DNA from: Chloroflexota bacterium
GTDB taxonomy: Bacteria > Chloroflexota > UBA4733
Length of the DNA stretch: 9,133 nt
Assembly: GCA_025449435.1 (NCBI GenBank)
Contig: JANWJO010000046.1
Coordinates: 1 to 9,133, forward strand
Direction: 5' to 3'
Made by a program: the position numbers and the translations under genes. The notes under the pieces were generated by a model. That model ran no database searches. It saw nothing but the letters and a program-made list of their open reading frames with translations, and was not told the DNA's origin. This document shows, piece by piece, positions 1 to 7,132 of this stretch (its first letter is position 1; the number at the start of each line of letters is the position of its first letter).

Positions 1-2
1 AG

Positions 3-1535
3 CCGGGCACCGACATCCGCTCCAGCGTCACGGGCGGCACCCAGGTTATCTCCGATTGGCTGCGCATACGGATCACCGCGAACCCTGGGGAAACCTTCCT
101 CGACCGCATGATCGCGTTGGTGGAGGGCGCCAAACGGCAGCGGACGCCCAACGAGATTGCCCTGGCCATCTTGCTGGCCGGGCTGACCATCATCTTCCTG
201 CTGGCCGTCGTGACGCTTGAGCCGTTCGCCGCCTACGCAGGCGGGACGATCTCGTTGACCATCTTGGTGGCACTGTTGGTGTGCCTGATCCCGACCACGA
301 TCGGCGGATTACTGTCCGCCATCGGCATCGCCGGCATGGATCGTGTGACGCGCTTCAATGTCCTAGCCATGTCCGGGCGGGCCGTAGAGGCAGCTGGGGA
401 CATCGACACGCTGTTGCTGGACAAGACTGGCACGATCACCTTTGGCAACCGGCTGGCGAACGAGTTTATCCCGGCCCCAGGGGTACCACGCAGTGAACTC
501 GTGAATGCAGCTGTCCTGTCGTCACTGGACGACGATACGCCAGAGGGCAAGAGCATCGTGGCCCTGGCACGGTCAGAAACGCCTGTTGCGTTGCCTTCCC
601 GCCCGCCAGATGCGGAATGGGTGCCATTTAGCGCTCAGACGCGTATGAGCGGCGTGCGCTTCAACGGCAGCACGGTGATGAAAGGCGCAGTCGATGCCAT
701 TCGCACGCTGAACGGTGGCTTGCCCGACGAAGTGCGGAGCCAAGCGGAGCGCATCGCCCGCGAAGGTGGGACTCCGCTAGCGGTGACCGACGGAACCCGG
801 ATCGCTGGGCTGATCTATCTCAAGGATACGGTGAAGCCGCGCCTGCGCGAACGCTTCGACGAGCTACGCCGCCTAGGCATTCACACCATCATGGTGACGG
901 GGGACAACGCGCTGACTGCCGCAACCATCGCTCAGGAAGCTGGCGTCGACAGCTTTGTGGCCGAAGTCAAGCCGGAAGACAAGCTCAAGCTCATTCGCGC
1001 AGAACAGGCAGAGGGCAAACTGGTGGCGATGACCGGCGACGGCACCAACGACGCCCCCGCGCTGGCGCAAGCGGACGTGGGCATGGCGATGAACTCTGGT
1101 ACGCAGGCGGCCCGTGAGGCCGGCAACATGGTGGACCTCGACTCGGACCCCACCAAGCTGATCGAAGTGGTGCTGATCGGCAAGCAGCTCCTGATGACGC
1201 GGGGCGCCATCACTACCTTCTCGGTAGCCAATGACGTAGCCAAGTACTTTGCCATCATTCCCGCCATGTTCGCGGCGCTATATCCAGCGCTCAACGCGCT
1301 GAATGCCATGCGCCTGGCCACTCCTGAGAGCGCCATTCTTTCCGCCGTCATCTTCAACGCGCTGGTCATCATCGCTTTGATTCCACTAGCCTTGCGGGGC
1401 GTGGCGTATCAGACGCTGTCGACCGCGCAACTGCTGTGGCGCAACCTGCTGATCTACGGTGCCGGCGGGATCATCCTGCCGTTCGCTGGCATCAAAGGTA
1501 TCGATGTCCTCGTCCAGTTCTTTCACTTGGTGTAG
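3..1535 (+). CDS. kdpB: Potassium-transporting P-type ATPase, KdpB subunit (5'-truncated by window edge)
   Basis: Catalytic subunit of the KdpFABC potassium pump in the cytoplasmic membrane; it hydrolyses ATP to power high-affinity K+ import through KdpA. The frame is open from the first bases, and about 510 residues are visible against roughly 680 in the E. coli protein. About 170 N-terminal residues, including the TGES actuator loop, lie outside. Visible landmarks, numbered from base 3: the phosphorylated Asp of DKTGT (residue 140, bases 420-422), the M4 motif CLIPTTIGG, the nucleotide-domain segments FSAQTRMSG and KGAVDAI, TGDGTND (344-350, bases 1032-1052), and NDVAKYF in M5 with the Asp and Lys known in E. 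coli to couple the pump. Hydrophobic helices flank the cytoplasmic domains and the C-terminus is complete. The first ATG seen (108) is internal, because conserved sequence such as VTGGTQ and NPGETFLDR precedes it. kdpC follows after 21 nt. Identification rests on near-continuous similarity to KdpB recalled from memory. Confidence 0.97.
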   Translation, partial: PGTDIRSSVTGGTQVISDWLRIRITANPGETFLDRMIALVEGAKRQRTPNEIALAILLAGLTIIFLLAVVTLEPFAAYAGGTISLTILVALLVCLIPTTIGGLLSAIGIAGMDRVTRFNVLAMSGRAVEAAGDIDTLLLDKTGTITFGNRLANEFIPAPGVPRSELVNAAVLSSLDDDTPEGKSIVALARSETPVALPSRPPDAEWVPFSAQTRMSGVRFNGSTVMKGAVDAIRTLNGGLPDEVRSQAERIAREGGTPLAVTDGTRIAGLIYLKDTVKPRLRERFDELRRLGIHTIMVTGDNALTAATIAQEAGVDSFVAEVKPEDKLKLIRAEQAEGKLVAMTGDGTNDAPALAQADVGMAMNSGTQAAREAGNMVDLDSDPTKLIEVVLIGKQLLMTRGAITTFSVANDVAKYFAIIPAMFAALYPALNALNAMRLATPESAILSAVIFNALVIIALIPLALRGVAYQTLSTAQLLWRNLLIYGAGGIILPFAGIKGIDVLVQFFHLV

Positions 1536-1556
1536 CTGGAAGGCTGAGGGAAGCGA

Positions 1557-2165
1557 ATGACCATTATTCGCGCGCAGTTACGCCCCGCGCTCACGCTATT
1601 GCTGGTGCTCACGGCAATCACGGGCTTGTTGTATCCACTCGCGACACTGGGTCTCGGTCAGGTGCTCTTTGCCGATCAAGCGAATGGCAGCGTGCTCACG
1701 CGGGCCGATGGCAGCGTGGAGGGGTCCGCGCTGATTGGCCAGCAATTTACATCGACCAAGTACTTTCACCCACGACCATCAGCGACTCTCTCTACAGACC
1801 CAACGCCGGTGCCAGCGCCGTACAACGCTGCCAATTCCGGTGCCTCCAACCTTGGTCCGACGAACCACGATTATCTGCAACTCGTGCAGCAGCGCGCTAC
1901 CCAGTACCGGGTGGATAACAACTTGCCCGCCGACATGCCGGTGCCTGCCGATGCAGTAACGGCATCTGGTAGCGGTTTGGACCCTGACATCAGCCCGGCC
2001 AACGCTTCGCTGCAGGCGGCGCGGGTGGCGCAAGCAAGAGGCGTGCCGGTTGCCACCGTGATGGCGCTGATCGAACAGCACACGTCCGGACGCACCTTGG
2101 GCATCTTAGGCGAACCTCGCGTCAATGTGTTGCTACTCAACCTTGCGCTCGACGCGACGAAATGA
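1557..2165 (+). CDS. kdpC: Potassium-transporting ATPase subunit KdpC
   Basis: Small accessory subunit of the KdpFABC pump, anchored by one N-terminal membrane helix with the rest outside the cytoplasm; it stabilises the complex and is thought to aid ATP binding by KdpB. The 202 residues compare with about 190 in E. coli. One hydrophobic segment lies at about residues 9-33 ([20 protein letters not shown]). The family signatures follow: NGS near residue 43, [18 protein letters not shown], then [12 protein letters not shown] and the C-terminal [12 protein letters not shown] Pro/Ala-rich stretch (TPVPAPYN) after the PRPSAT motif is slightly longer than in E. coli. The ATG has a purine-rich site (GAGGG, 1546-1550) at good spacing and sits 21 nt after kdpB. 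The order kdpB-kdpC matches the standard operon. Nothing looks damaged. Confidence 0.97.
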   Translation: MTIIRAQLRPALTLLLVLTAITGLLYPLATLGLGQVLFADQANGSVLTRADGSVEGSALIGQQFTSTKYFHPRPSATLSTDPTPVPAPYNAANSGASNLGPTNHDYLQLVQQRATQYRVDNNLPADMPVPADAVTASGSGLDPDISPANASLQAARVAQARGVPVATVMALIEQHTSGRTLGILGEPRVNVLLLNLALDATK

Positions 2166-2174
2166 GGGTGCCAG

Positions 2175-3377
2175 ATGAACGCAGATTCCGTGAATCAGCC
2201 CTCCGATGAGTTTGACAAGCGACTCAACACGGCTAAGCGGGATGCAGGCCGCTTGTCGCCGGACCAAGCCCTCGACCGCTGCCGCCTTCAAGCTGGTGGC
2301 GGCGCTCGAGGCAGGCTGCGCGTCTACCTAGGGATGGCGCCTGGCGTCGGCAAAACCTGGGCGATGCTACACGAAGCGCACCGGCGCAAGGCTCGTGGCA
2401 CGGATGTGGTGATTGGCTACGTCGAAACGCACGGCAGGGCGGAGACCGAGCGCGCCATTGGCGATTTGGAGTGCATCCCGCGCATGGAGGTGCCCTACTT
2501 CGAGACCGTGGTGGAGGAGATGGACACCGCTGCCATCATCCGCCGCGCACCCGACGTGGTGCTCGTGGATGAGCTCGCCCACAGCAACGTGCCCGGGTCG
2601 AGGAACGAAAAGCGCTGGCAGGATGTCGAGGAACTGCTCGCGGCCGGTATCACCGTGCTTTCGACGGTCAACATTCAGCACCTGGAAAGCCTCAAGGACC
2701 TGGTAGAGCAAATCACAGGCGTGGCCGTGCGGGAGACCATCCCCGACAAGGTGCTTGACGATGCCGACGAGGTCGAGCTCATCGACATGGCGCCTCACGC
2801 TTTGCGCCAACGTCTGTTGCACGGCAATGTGTACCCGCCGGATCGGGCGCTGCGGGCGCTCGGCGGCTTTTTTCGCGAGGGCAATCTTATCGCCTTGCGC
2901 GAACTCGCGCTCCGTCGCACGGCGCAGGAGGTGGACCAGCAACTCGAGCGCTACATGCAGGGCCACAGCATCCTGGGCCCCTGGCCGGCGAGCGAACGCG
3001 TGATGGTATGCATCGACGACCGGCCAATTTCTCAGCGCCTACTCCGGCGCGGATGGCGGCTCGCCACCGCGACGCACGCCCCGCTGGTAGCCGTGACCGT
3101 GGAGAGCCCTGAAGATCGGCAAGCCAACCCAGAGCGACGCAAGAGCCTGGATGCGCACAAGCGGCTGGCAGCGGAACTGGGAGCCGAAGTCGTGGTGCTT
3201 CAAGGCACCGACGTGGCGACCACTATCCTCGGCTATGCACGCGCCCATAACGTTGACCAACTGGTGATCGGCCACTCCACGACGGGCTGGCTCAAGGCGC
3301 TCTTGCTAGGTTCCGTGGTGCGTCGCGTGCTACGCGGCGCCCAGGGCATCGACGTCCACGTGCTTGCTGACACGTAA
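2175..3377 (+). CDS. kdpD: Short KdpD-like protein: KdpD nucleotide-binding domain plus Usp domain, no histidine kinase
   Basis: Matches only the cytoplasmic N-terminal half of the potassium-sensor kinase KdpD. Residues ~45-255 form the KdpD domain, with Walker A GMAPGVGKT (53-61), Walker B VVLVDE (128-133) followed by LAHSNVPGSR, then STVNIQHLESL and GNLIALRELALRRTA. Residues ~274-400 form a universal-stress-protein fold with an ATP-type loop GHSTTG...GSVVRRVLR (366-387). The protein stops there at 400 residues, whereas E. coli KdpD (~890) continues with four membrane helices, a GAF-like region, a phospho-acceptor His and an ATPase domain. The stop is clean, and nothing downstream in any frame resembles the missing kinase, so this looks like the natural short form known from some cyanobacteria, Deinococcus and Chloroflexota, not a break. 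The ATG is 9 nt after kdpC with GAGGGTG just upstream, implying coupling to the pump genes. Its output is unclear: it may partner with another kinase or act on the pump. Where the published c-di-AMP SxS signature of Staphylococcus KdpD would fall, this protein has DDR (281-283), so that ligand is not supported. Confidence 0.9.
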   Translation: MNADSVNQPSDEFDKRLNTAKRDAGRLSPDQALDRCRLQAGGGARGRLRVYLGMAPGVGKTWAMLHEAHRRKARGTDVVIGYVETHGRAETERAIGDLECIPRMEVPYFETVVEEMDTAAIIRRAPDVVLVDELAHSNVPGSRNEKRWQDVEELLAAGITVLSTVNIQHLESLKDLVEQITGVAVRETIPDKVLDDADEVELIDMAPHALRQRLLHGNVYPPDRALRALGGFFREGNLIALRELALRRTAQEVDQQLERYMQGHSILGPWPASERVMVCIDDRPISQRLLRRGWRLATATHAPLVAVTVESPEDRQANPERRKSLDAHKRLAAELGAEVVVLQGTDVATTILGYARAHNVDQLVIGHSTTGWLKALLLGSVVRRVLRGAQGIDVHVLADT

Positions 3378-3554
3378 GGCGTGGCTTTGCTTGAGGTGCC
3401 GGTGGATACGCATACCGGTTTGGATCGAGCAAGTTCGATATCTGGTCTAGTTGCCACGGACGGTGCGCGCGAGTACTGTGTTGTCGGGGCTTGTGGAATA
3501 CCGCGTGGATCGTCGGTATCCCAGCAACCCTGCGACCAGCGAAGGAGCGCAACT

Positions 3555-4253
3555 ATGCGTGTCACGTCGTTCAACGATTCATTGATACAACTCACGCGCC
3601 TGCCGCGCGCGTTCCCGGTGAACTGTTACCTCGTGAAAGAAGACGACGGCTTCACGTTGATCGACACGGCAATTCCTGGATCGACAACATCGATCCTGGC
3701 GGCTGCGCGTGCCCGGGGACTCCCCATCGTGCGCATTGTGCTTACCCATGCCCACTATGACCACGTGGGCTCGCTCGACGCCTTGCATGCGGCGTTGCCC
3801 ACCGCCGAGGTCCTCGTGCCCGAGCGTGAGGCGCGGTTCCTGGCCGGTGATCTCACACTCGACGTCAGCGAAACAGTGGGGAAGTTACGTGGTGGCTGGC
3901 ACACTTGCAGCACGCAACCCACCCGGCTCATTCACGCTGGCGACGTTATTGGCTCGCTGGAGGCCATCGATTCCCCCGGTCACACGCCGGGTCATGTGGC
4001 TTACATCGACCGGCGTACGCGCGCACTCATTGCCGGTGACGCCTTCCAGACCCGCGCCGGCATTGCAGTGTCGGGTGTCGTTCGCCCGCTGTTTCCCTTC
4101 CCAGCATTCGCCACCTGGCACAAGCCCACCGCCGTGCGCAGCGCCCGCACCCTGCGTGAGGTGGAACCATCGCTTCTGGCCGTCGGGCACGGCCGGGTGC
4201 TGTTGCAGCCCGGGCAGGCCATGGACCGCGCCATCGCAATCGCGGAGCACTGA
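3555..4253 (+). CDS. Metallo-beta-lactamase-fold hydrolase
   Basis: A 232-residue cytoplasmic (no signal peptide) MBL-fold enzyme of the glyoxalase II/YflN-like group. All metal ligands are present: THAHYDH (64-70, giving His65, His67, Asp69, His70), PGHTPGH (His143), GD (Asp162) and VGHGR (His212), so a two-metal hydrolase is expected. The N-terminal PVNCYLV...TLIDTAIPG is the usual first strand pair of the fold. The substrate cannot be read from the sequence: thioesters, lactones and phosphodiesters are all used by relatives. The frame is open upstream to a GTG at 3381, but I chose ATG 3555 because it has a good ribosome site (GAAGGAG, 3541-3547), the family begins just before the PVNCYLV region, and the extra 58 residues have no recognisable content. 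It lies 177 nt after kdpD with no obvious terminator between, so it may be transcribed separately or with the kdp genes. No functional link to potassium is evident. Confidence 0.9.
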   Translation: MRVTSFNDSLIQLTRLPRAFPVNCYLVKEDDGFTLIDTAIPGSTTSILAAARARGLPIVRIVLTHAHYDHVGSLDALHAALPTAEVLVPEREARFLAGDLTLDVSETVGKLRGGWHTCSTQPTRLIHAGDVIGSLEAIDSPGHTPGHVAYIDRRTRALIAGDAFQTRAGIAVSGVVRPLFPFPAFATWHKPTAVRSARTLREVEPSLLAVGHGRVLLQPGQAMDRAIAIAEH

Positions 4254-4356
4254 GTCCCGCTCACCTACCCCTTGAGAATCTGGTCGCCACCGGATAGGTC
4301 CCGTGGTACACCCTGAGGGATCGACCTAACATCACCATCGCTCTGCTTGAGACAAT

Positions 4357-4374
4357 CGCGCCCGCGCCCGCGCC
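4357..4374. repeat. CGCGCC hexamer repeated three times
   Basis: Three exact tandem copies of CGCGCC in the spacer ahead of the lipoprotein gene, immediately upstream of the 10-bp palindrome at 4380. Such a tract can slip in replication and could alter promoter geometry, but no -10 or -35 boxes were convincingly placed around it. Confidence 0.8.
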
Positions 4375-4376
4375 TG

Positions 4377-4392
4377 ATCGAAACGTTTCCCC
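4377..4392. promoter_or_regulatory. Perfect palindrome GAAACGTTTC, LacI/GalR-type operator candidate
   Basis: GAAACGTTTC at 4380-4389 is a perfect 10-bp palindrome with a central CpG, preceded by ATC. Operators of LacI/GalR-family repressors typically look like this (AACGTT core, often TCGAAACGTTTCGA). It lies 18 bp ahead of a strong ribosome site (4408-4414) in the spacer before the M15 lipoprotein gene, a good place for repression. The outer flank is not symmetric (ATC against CCC), and no regulator gene is in the window, so the assignment is inferred from the motif alone. Confidence 0.45.
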
Positions 4393-4407
4393 ACACTCAG
4401 GAAGTTC

Positions 4408-4414
4408 AAAGGAG
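4408..4414 (+). promoter_or_regulatory. Strong ribosome-binding site AAAGGAG not in frame with the lipoprotein gene
   Basis: AAAGGAG lies 8 nt before ATG 4423, the best Shine-Dalgarno match in this area. The frame it serves (MFRRYWSLAEHQ..., ending at 4749) overlaps the first ~260 bases of the lipoprotein gene in a different frame. It looks protein-like only for about 35 residues and then becomes Arg-rich and unlike a protein. It could be a short overlapping leader whose translation opens the downstream start, or the true start of the lipoprotein separated by a one-base frame change. Confidence 0.5.
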
Positions 4415-4489
4415 TGATGCGTATGTTTCGGAGGTATTGGTCGCTAGCGGAGCATCAAGCGTCCAACTGGCGGCGTGGAGAGACGCTCG

Positions 4490-6169
4490 ATGGCGCCACC
4501 GGCCAAGTGCGCGACACGCTTAAACTCGCCATGTTCCCGTCGCCATTTTCTCGCCGTCGCCGCTGCGCGAACGCTGGGCACTGCTACCACGGGCCTGCTG
4601 GTGGCATGCGCCGCACGGTCGGGTTCCCCTCCCGATGTTCAGGTCACCCCAACAACGGGTACCAGCGCGCTCATAACGGCGATTTACACGCAAGCTATCG
4701 GAACCTCATCATCTTCGTCTGTCAGTACCTCAACGGCATCGTCTGCTAGTGCACTGAGTTCAACGACCGATACTTTGACCACAGACACGATCACGACTTC
4801 GGCGGCGATCACCCCGCCCGCAGCCTCACCGTTTCAACCGGTTGGTGGGCAAGAACGTATCAAGGTGACGTCACCAGGAGCATTTCGTTGCGTTCCTAAC
4901 ACGCTGTCACGTCCCCTGGCTGACCTCTACCCGGTTCCCCTGCCAGCGGCAGGCAACGTGGTGCAAGACGTGCTCACCCAGGTGGGGCTCTCGCCTACCG
5001 ACCTCCAAACATTCTCGCGCGGCAACGGCATCCCCGGCCTCACGCCATTCGCCGAGGTCTTTGGCCAGCCAATGTTCCGGCAGTTGCTGGCTCGCTTGCC
5101 CTATGCCCCACCTGACTACTTGAGTCCGCCTCACACCTACGAGTCTGACGCGGTGGCGGTGGCCCAGCTTGGCATCGTGGACACGGTGATGTTCGTCGCG
5201 CCACGACTCTTGATCGCTGTGCCCGGGTACTTCCGTGAGCTTTCGCGGCGAACGTTAAGCGCCCGTCAGGCCTTCGTACTCGAGTCGCTCGGCTGGCTAC
5301 TCGTCGCGATCTTGCGCGACCGCGTCGAAACCGCCACCGGGAAGCGCTGGTGGGTGCCGCCGCCGCCGCCGTATGTCGCTCCCATAGCGGTAAACGACCC
5401 TGGGCTCACTCCACTACTGCATCCGCTGGTGCAGGCTGTGCCGGGCCTCCTGCTCACAAGTGGCTCAGCGGCCACTGACGCCCAGTTCGCCCAGTGGCAG
5501 ACCGGCCGTCCTGGCAAGATGTGGCAGCTAGAAGTGGGACAAGCACCGCAATTCGCCGGCACGCTTATCCTCCCCATGGAACAAGTCGTGACACCGCTCC
5601 CATCCGTTGACCTCACCAAGTCGAAACTACTGGCCGACCCAATCTGGCAGCAACGGGTTGTGGATACGCAGCAACAACTGCCGGACGACCTTGCCGCGCA
5701 GGTGGCGAGCCTCACAACCTGTGACCCGACACCAATGCCAGACACGTTCTACCAGACGGTGTCAGTGGGCGGCCTGCAAATTGCCTACGACTTCCCGGCG
5801 TTAGTCGGCGCATCGAGAGTGCTCGACTTGACGGTCAACAGTGCCCTTGTTGATACCTTTGCCGCCGTGCTGACGGCACTGTTCGAGCTTGGGTGGAACG
5901 ACCTCGTCTTTCAGTCCAGTGGCGCAGCGTGCTTTCGGGGTGAAAAAGTGCCCCCAACAGTCACCGATGTACAAACCCAACTGCATGCCGCGCGGAAAAT
6001 GACAACCCATGGACTCGGCGTAGCGGTTGACTTCAACTCGGTGGAGGCGCCGCAGGGGACCTCCGGCGACATGGATTGGCGCGTCGTGGCCCTGATGGAA
6101 GCCTTGCGCTTTACTTGGGGAGCGTGCTTCCCCACACCCGATCCCATGCATTTTGAGTATGACGGTTAA
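4490..6169 (+). CDS. Tat-exported lipoprotein with C-terminal M15-type D-Ala-D-Ala carboxypeptidase-like domain
   Basis: Predicted 559-residue cell-surface lipoprotein. The N-terminus has a twin-arginine motif SRRHFL (16-21), a hydrophobic Ala-rich core, and a lipobox LVAC with Cys40 as the acylation site. A Ser/Thr/Pro-rich low-complexity linker spans ~52-115. Residues ~125-440 form a domain I do not recognise, with a WWVPPPPPY polyproline turn at 287-295. The C-terminus (~445-559) carries M15 peptidase hallmarks: SSGAACFRG, the zinc-binding pattern THGLGVAVDFN (His507, Asp514) and DPMHFE (Asp551, His554). This family cleaves peptidoglycan stem peptides (VanY-like carboxypeptidases, L-Ala-D-Glu endolysins), so a wall-remodelling role outside the membrane is likely. 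I chose ATG 4490 because GGAGAG (4477-4482) lies 7 nt upstream; GTG 4475 would add five residues. A stronger ribosome site upstream serves another frame, so the start is uncertain. The gene stands alone, flanked by regulatory spacers on both sides. Confidence 0.8.
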   Translation: MAPPAKCATRLNSPCSRRHFLAVAAARTLGTATTGLLVACAARSGSPPDVQVTPTTGTSALITAIYTQAIGTSSSSSVSTSTASSASALSSTTDTLTTDTITTSAAITPPAASPFQPVGGQERIKVTSPGAFRCVPNTLSRPLADLYPVPLPAAGNVVQDVLTQVGLSPTDLQTFSRGNGIPGLTPFAEVFGQPMFRQLLARLPYAPPDYLSPPHTYESDAVAVAQLGIVDTVMFVAPRLLIAVPGYFRELSRRTLSARQAFVLESLGWLLVAILRDRVETATGKRWWVPPPPPYVAPIAVNDPGLTPLLHPLVQAVPGLLLTSGSAATDAQFAQWQTGRPGKMWQLEVGQAPQFAGTLILPMEQVVTPLPSVDLTKSKLLADPIWQQRVVDTQQQLPDDLAAQVASLTTCDPTPMPDTFYQTVSVGGLQIAYDFPALVGASRVLDLTVNSALVDTFAAVLTALFELGWNDLVFQSSGAACFRGEKVPPTVTDVQTQLHAARKMTTHGLGVAVDFNSVEAPQGTSGDMDWRVVALMEALRFTWGACFPTPDPMHFEYDG

Positions 6170-6201
6170 CGTCCGCGCACGTGTCGCTTGCGAGGACGAC
6201 C

Positions 6202-6239
6202 TGATAGAGGTTGACGATACCTTGGTGAGCCTCTATCAT
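6202..6239 (+). promoter_or_regulatory. Sigma-70-type promoter overlapped by a perfect 9-bp inverted repeat (operator candidate)
   Basis: TTGACG at 6211-6216 and TATCAT at 6234-6239 are separated by exactly 17 nt; each matches five of six bases of the housekeeping consensus. A perfect inverted repeat, TGATAGAGG (6202-6210) and CCTCTATCA (6230-6238), abuts the -35 box on its upstream side and covers most of the -10 box. A dimeric repressor bound there would block polymerase. Predicted transcription would start near 6246, giving a 5' leader of about 96 nt before the methyltransferase ATG. The same dyad could form a hairpin downstream of the lipoprotein gene, but its 19-nt loop and lack of a T-run make it a poor terminator. 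Confidence 0.55.
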
Positions 6240-6341
6240 CTTTCCACGCTCAGGTTGGTGACTCACGCCGGCAACGCCCGGAAGAAGGTCCCATAGCAGC
6301 GCAGCTGCCAAGCGAGAGCATCCCATCCGCCAGTTCAACGT

Positions 6342-7120
6342 ATGTCTTTGCCAATGCCCGGCCAGCAGGCAGCGACGCATTTTGACGGCTTGGCCCTGCT
6401 GCAGGATCCAGGCACGATCCGGCACCTGACAGAGCGCGGTATCTGCCCTGGCTGGCGGTGTTTGGAGGTTTGGGCAGGCGGCGGCTCGATTGCCACTTGG
6501 ATGGCTGCACAAGTAGGTGATACCAGCTTCGTGCTGGCCACCGATATCGACACGCGCTTCCTCAGTGGTTTGCAAGGCCGAAATCTGGAAGTCCGGCGGC
6601 ATGACATCGTCGCTGATCCGCTCCCAGAGGCGGCATTCGACATGGTGCATGCGCGGCCTGTGCTCCAGCACGTCCCCGAGCGTGACGCCGCCTGGCTAAG
6701 ATGGCAGCCGCTCTGAAGCACGGGGGCTGGTTAGTCGTAGAGGAATATGTGCCGCCAGAACGGGGCGGTAACCTGCCGTTCAACCTGGCCGGGCGCCCGT
6801 TCAAGTCACTCGACGTCACCCGGCAGGTGAAGGCCGCGCGTGGTGTCGACCTCCACTACGGGTGGCGGCTGCCAGAGCGATTTGGAGCGCTCGGCCTCAG
6901 CGATATCGGCGCCGAGGGGCGCATCTTCAGAGTCACTGGAGGCTCCCCTGGCTCCCGGGTCACTCGCGCCAATATGGAACAACTGCACGACGCTATCCTG
7001 GCCACCGGGAATATTACGGAGCAAGAGTTCGCTGACGACCTCGCTACCCTCAGCGATCCCGCGTTCGCGTATCCGTCGACGCCCATGTGGGCGGTGTGGG
7101 GACGCCGGCAGCACCTGTAG
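6342..7120 (+). pseudogene. Class I SAM-dependent methyltransferase, split by a one-base frame change
   Basis: Together the two frames encode one Rossmann-fold methyltransferase of about 259 residues. The first part (6342-6716) carries DPGTIRHL, motif I as CLEVWAGGGSIATWMA, the acidic strand ATDIDTRFL, and the post-motif segment HDIVADPLPEAAFDMVHA. The second part (from 6701) begins MAAALKHGGWLVVEEYV, the strand and turn that normally follow ERDAA directly. The join lies at about 6696-6701 (CTAAG/ATGG): adding one base restores WLRMAAALK, so a one-base deletion or a sequencing error is the simplest reading. No classical slippery heptamer is present. Motif I has Trp (TGG, 6471-6473) where the family has Gly, which would harm SAM binding and supports real decay. 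No clear ribosome site precedes ATG 6342, and an in-frame stop at 6294 limits the start. The substrate is unknown. The oxidoreductase gene follows after 12 nt, probably in one operon. Confidence 0.8.
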
Positions 7121-7132
7121 CTGGAGGTAGCT

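Noticed and set aside
2367..2966. 199-residue minus-strand frame opposite the short KdpD gene
   Set aside because: A typical antisense opening in GC-rich DNA; its composition mirrors the conserved KdpD frame and shows no motifs of its own.
3399..3418. CCGGT/ACCGG stem just after the short kdpD as a terminator
   Set aside because: Only 5 bp with a 10-nt loop and no T-run; too weak to call.
3381..3554. Upstream extension of the MBL-fold hydrolase to GTG 3381
   Set aside because: The extra 58 residues have no domain or signal character, whereas ATG 3555 has a strong ribosome site and fits the family's usual start.
6202..6238. Dyad read as a transcription terminator for the lipoprotein gene
   Set aside because: The loop is 19 nt and no T-run follows; the dyad fits better as an operator over the promoter boxes it contains.
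6111..6671. 186-residue minus-strand frame across the spacer and methyltransferase start
   Set aside because: It runs antisense to a recognisable methyltransferase and has no recognisable domain.
6690..6716. Programmed -1 frameshift in the methyltransferase
   Set aside because: There is no X-XXY-YYZ slippery heptamer or obvious downstream stem, and motif I is also damaged, so mutation or sequencing error is simpler.
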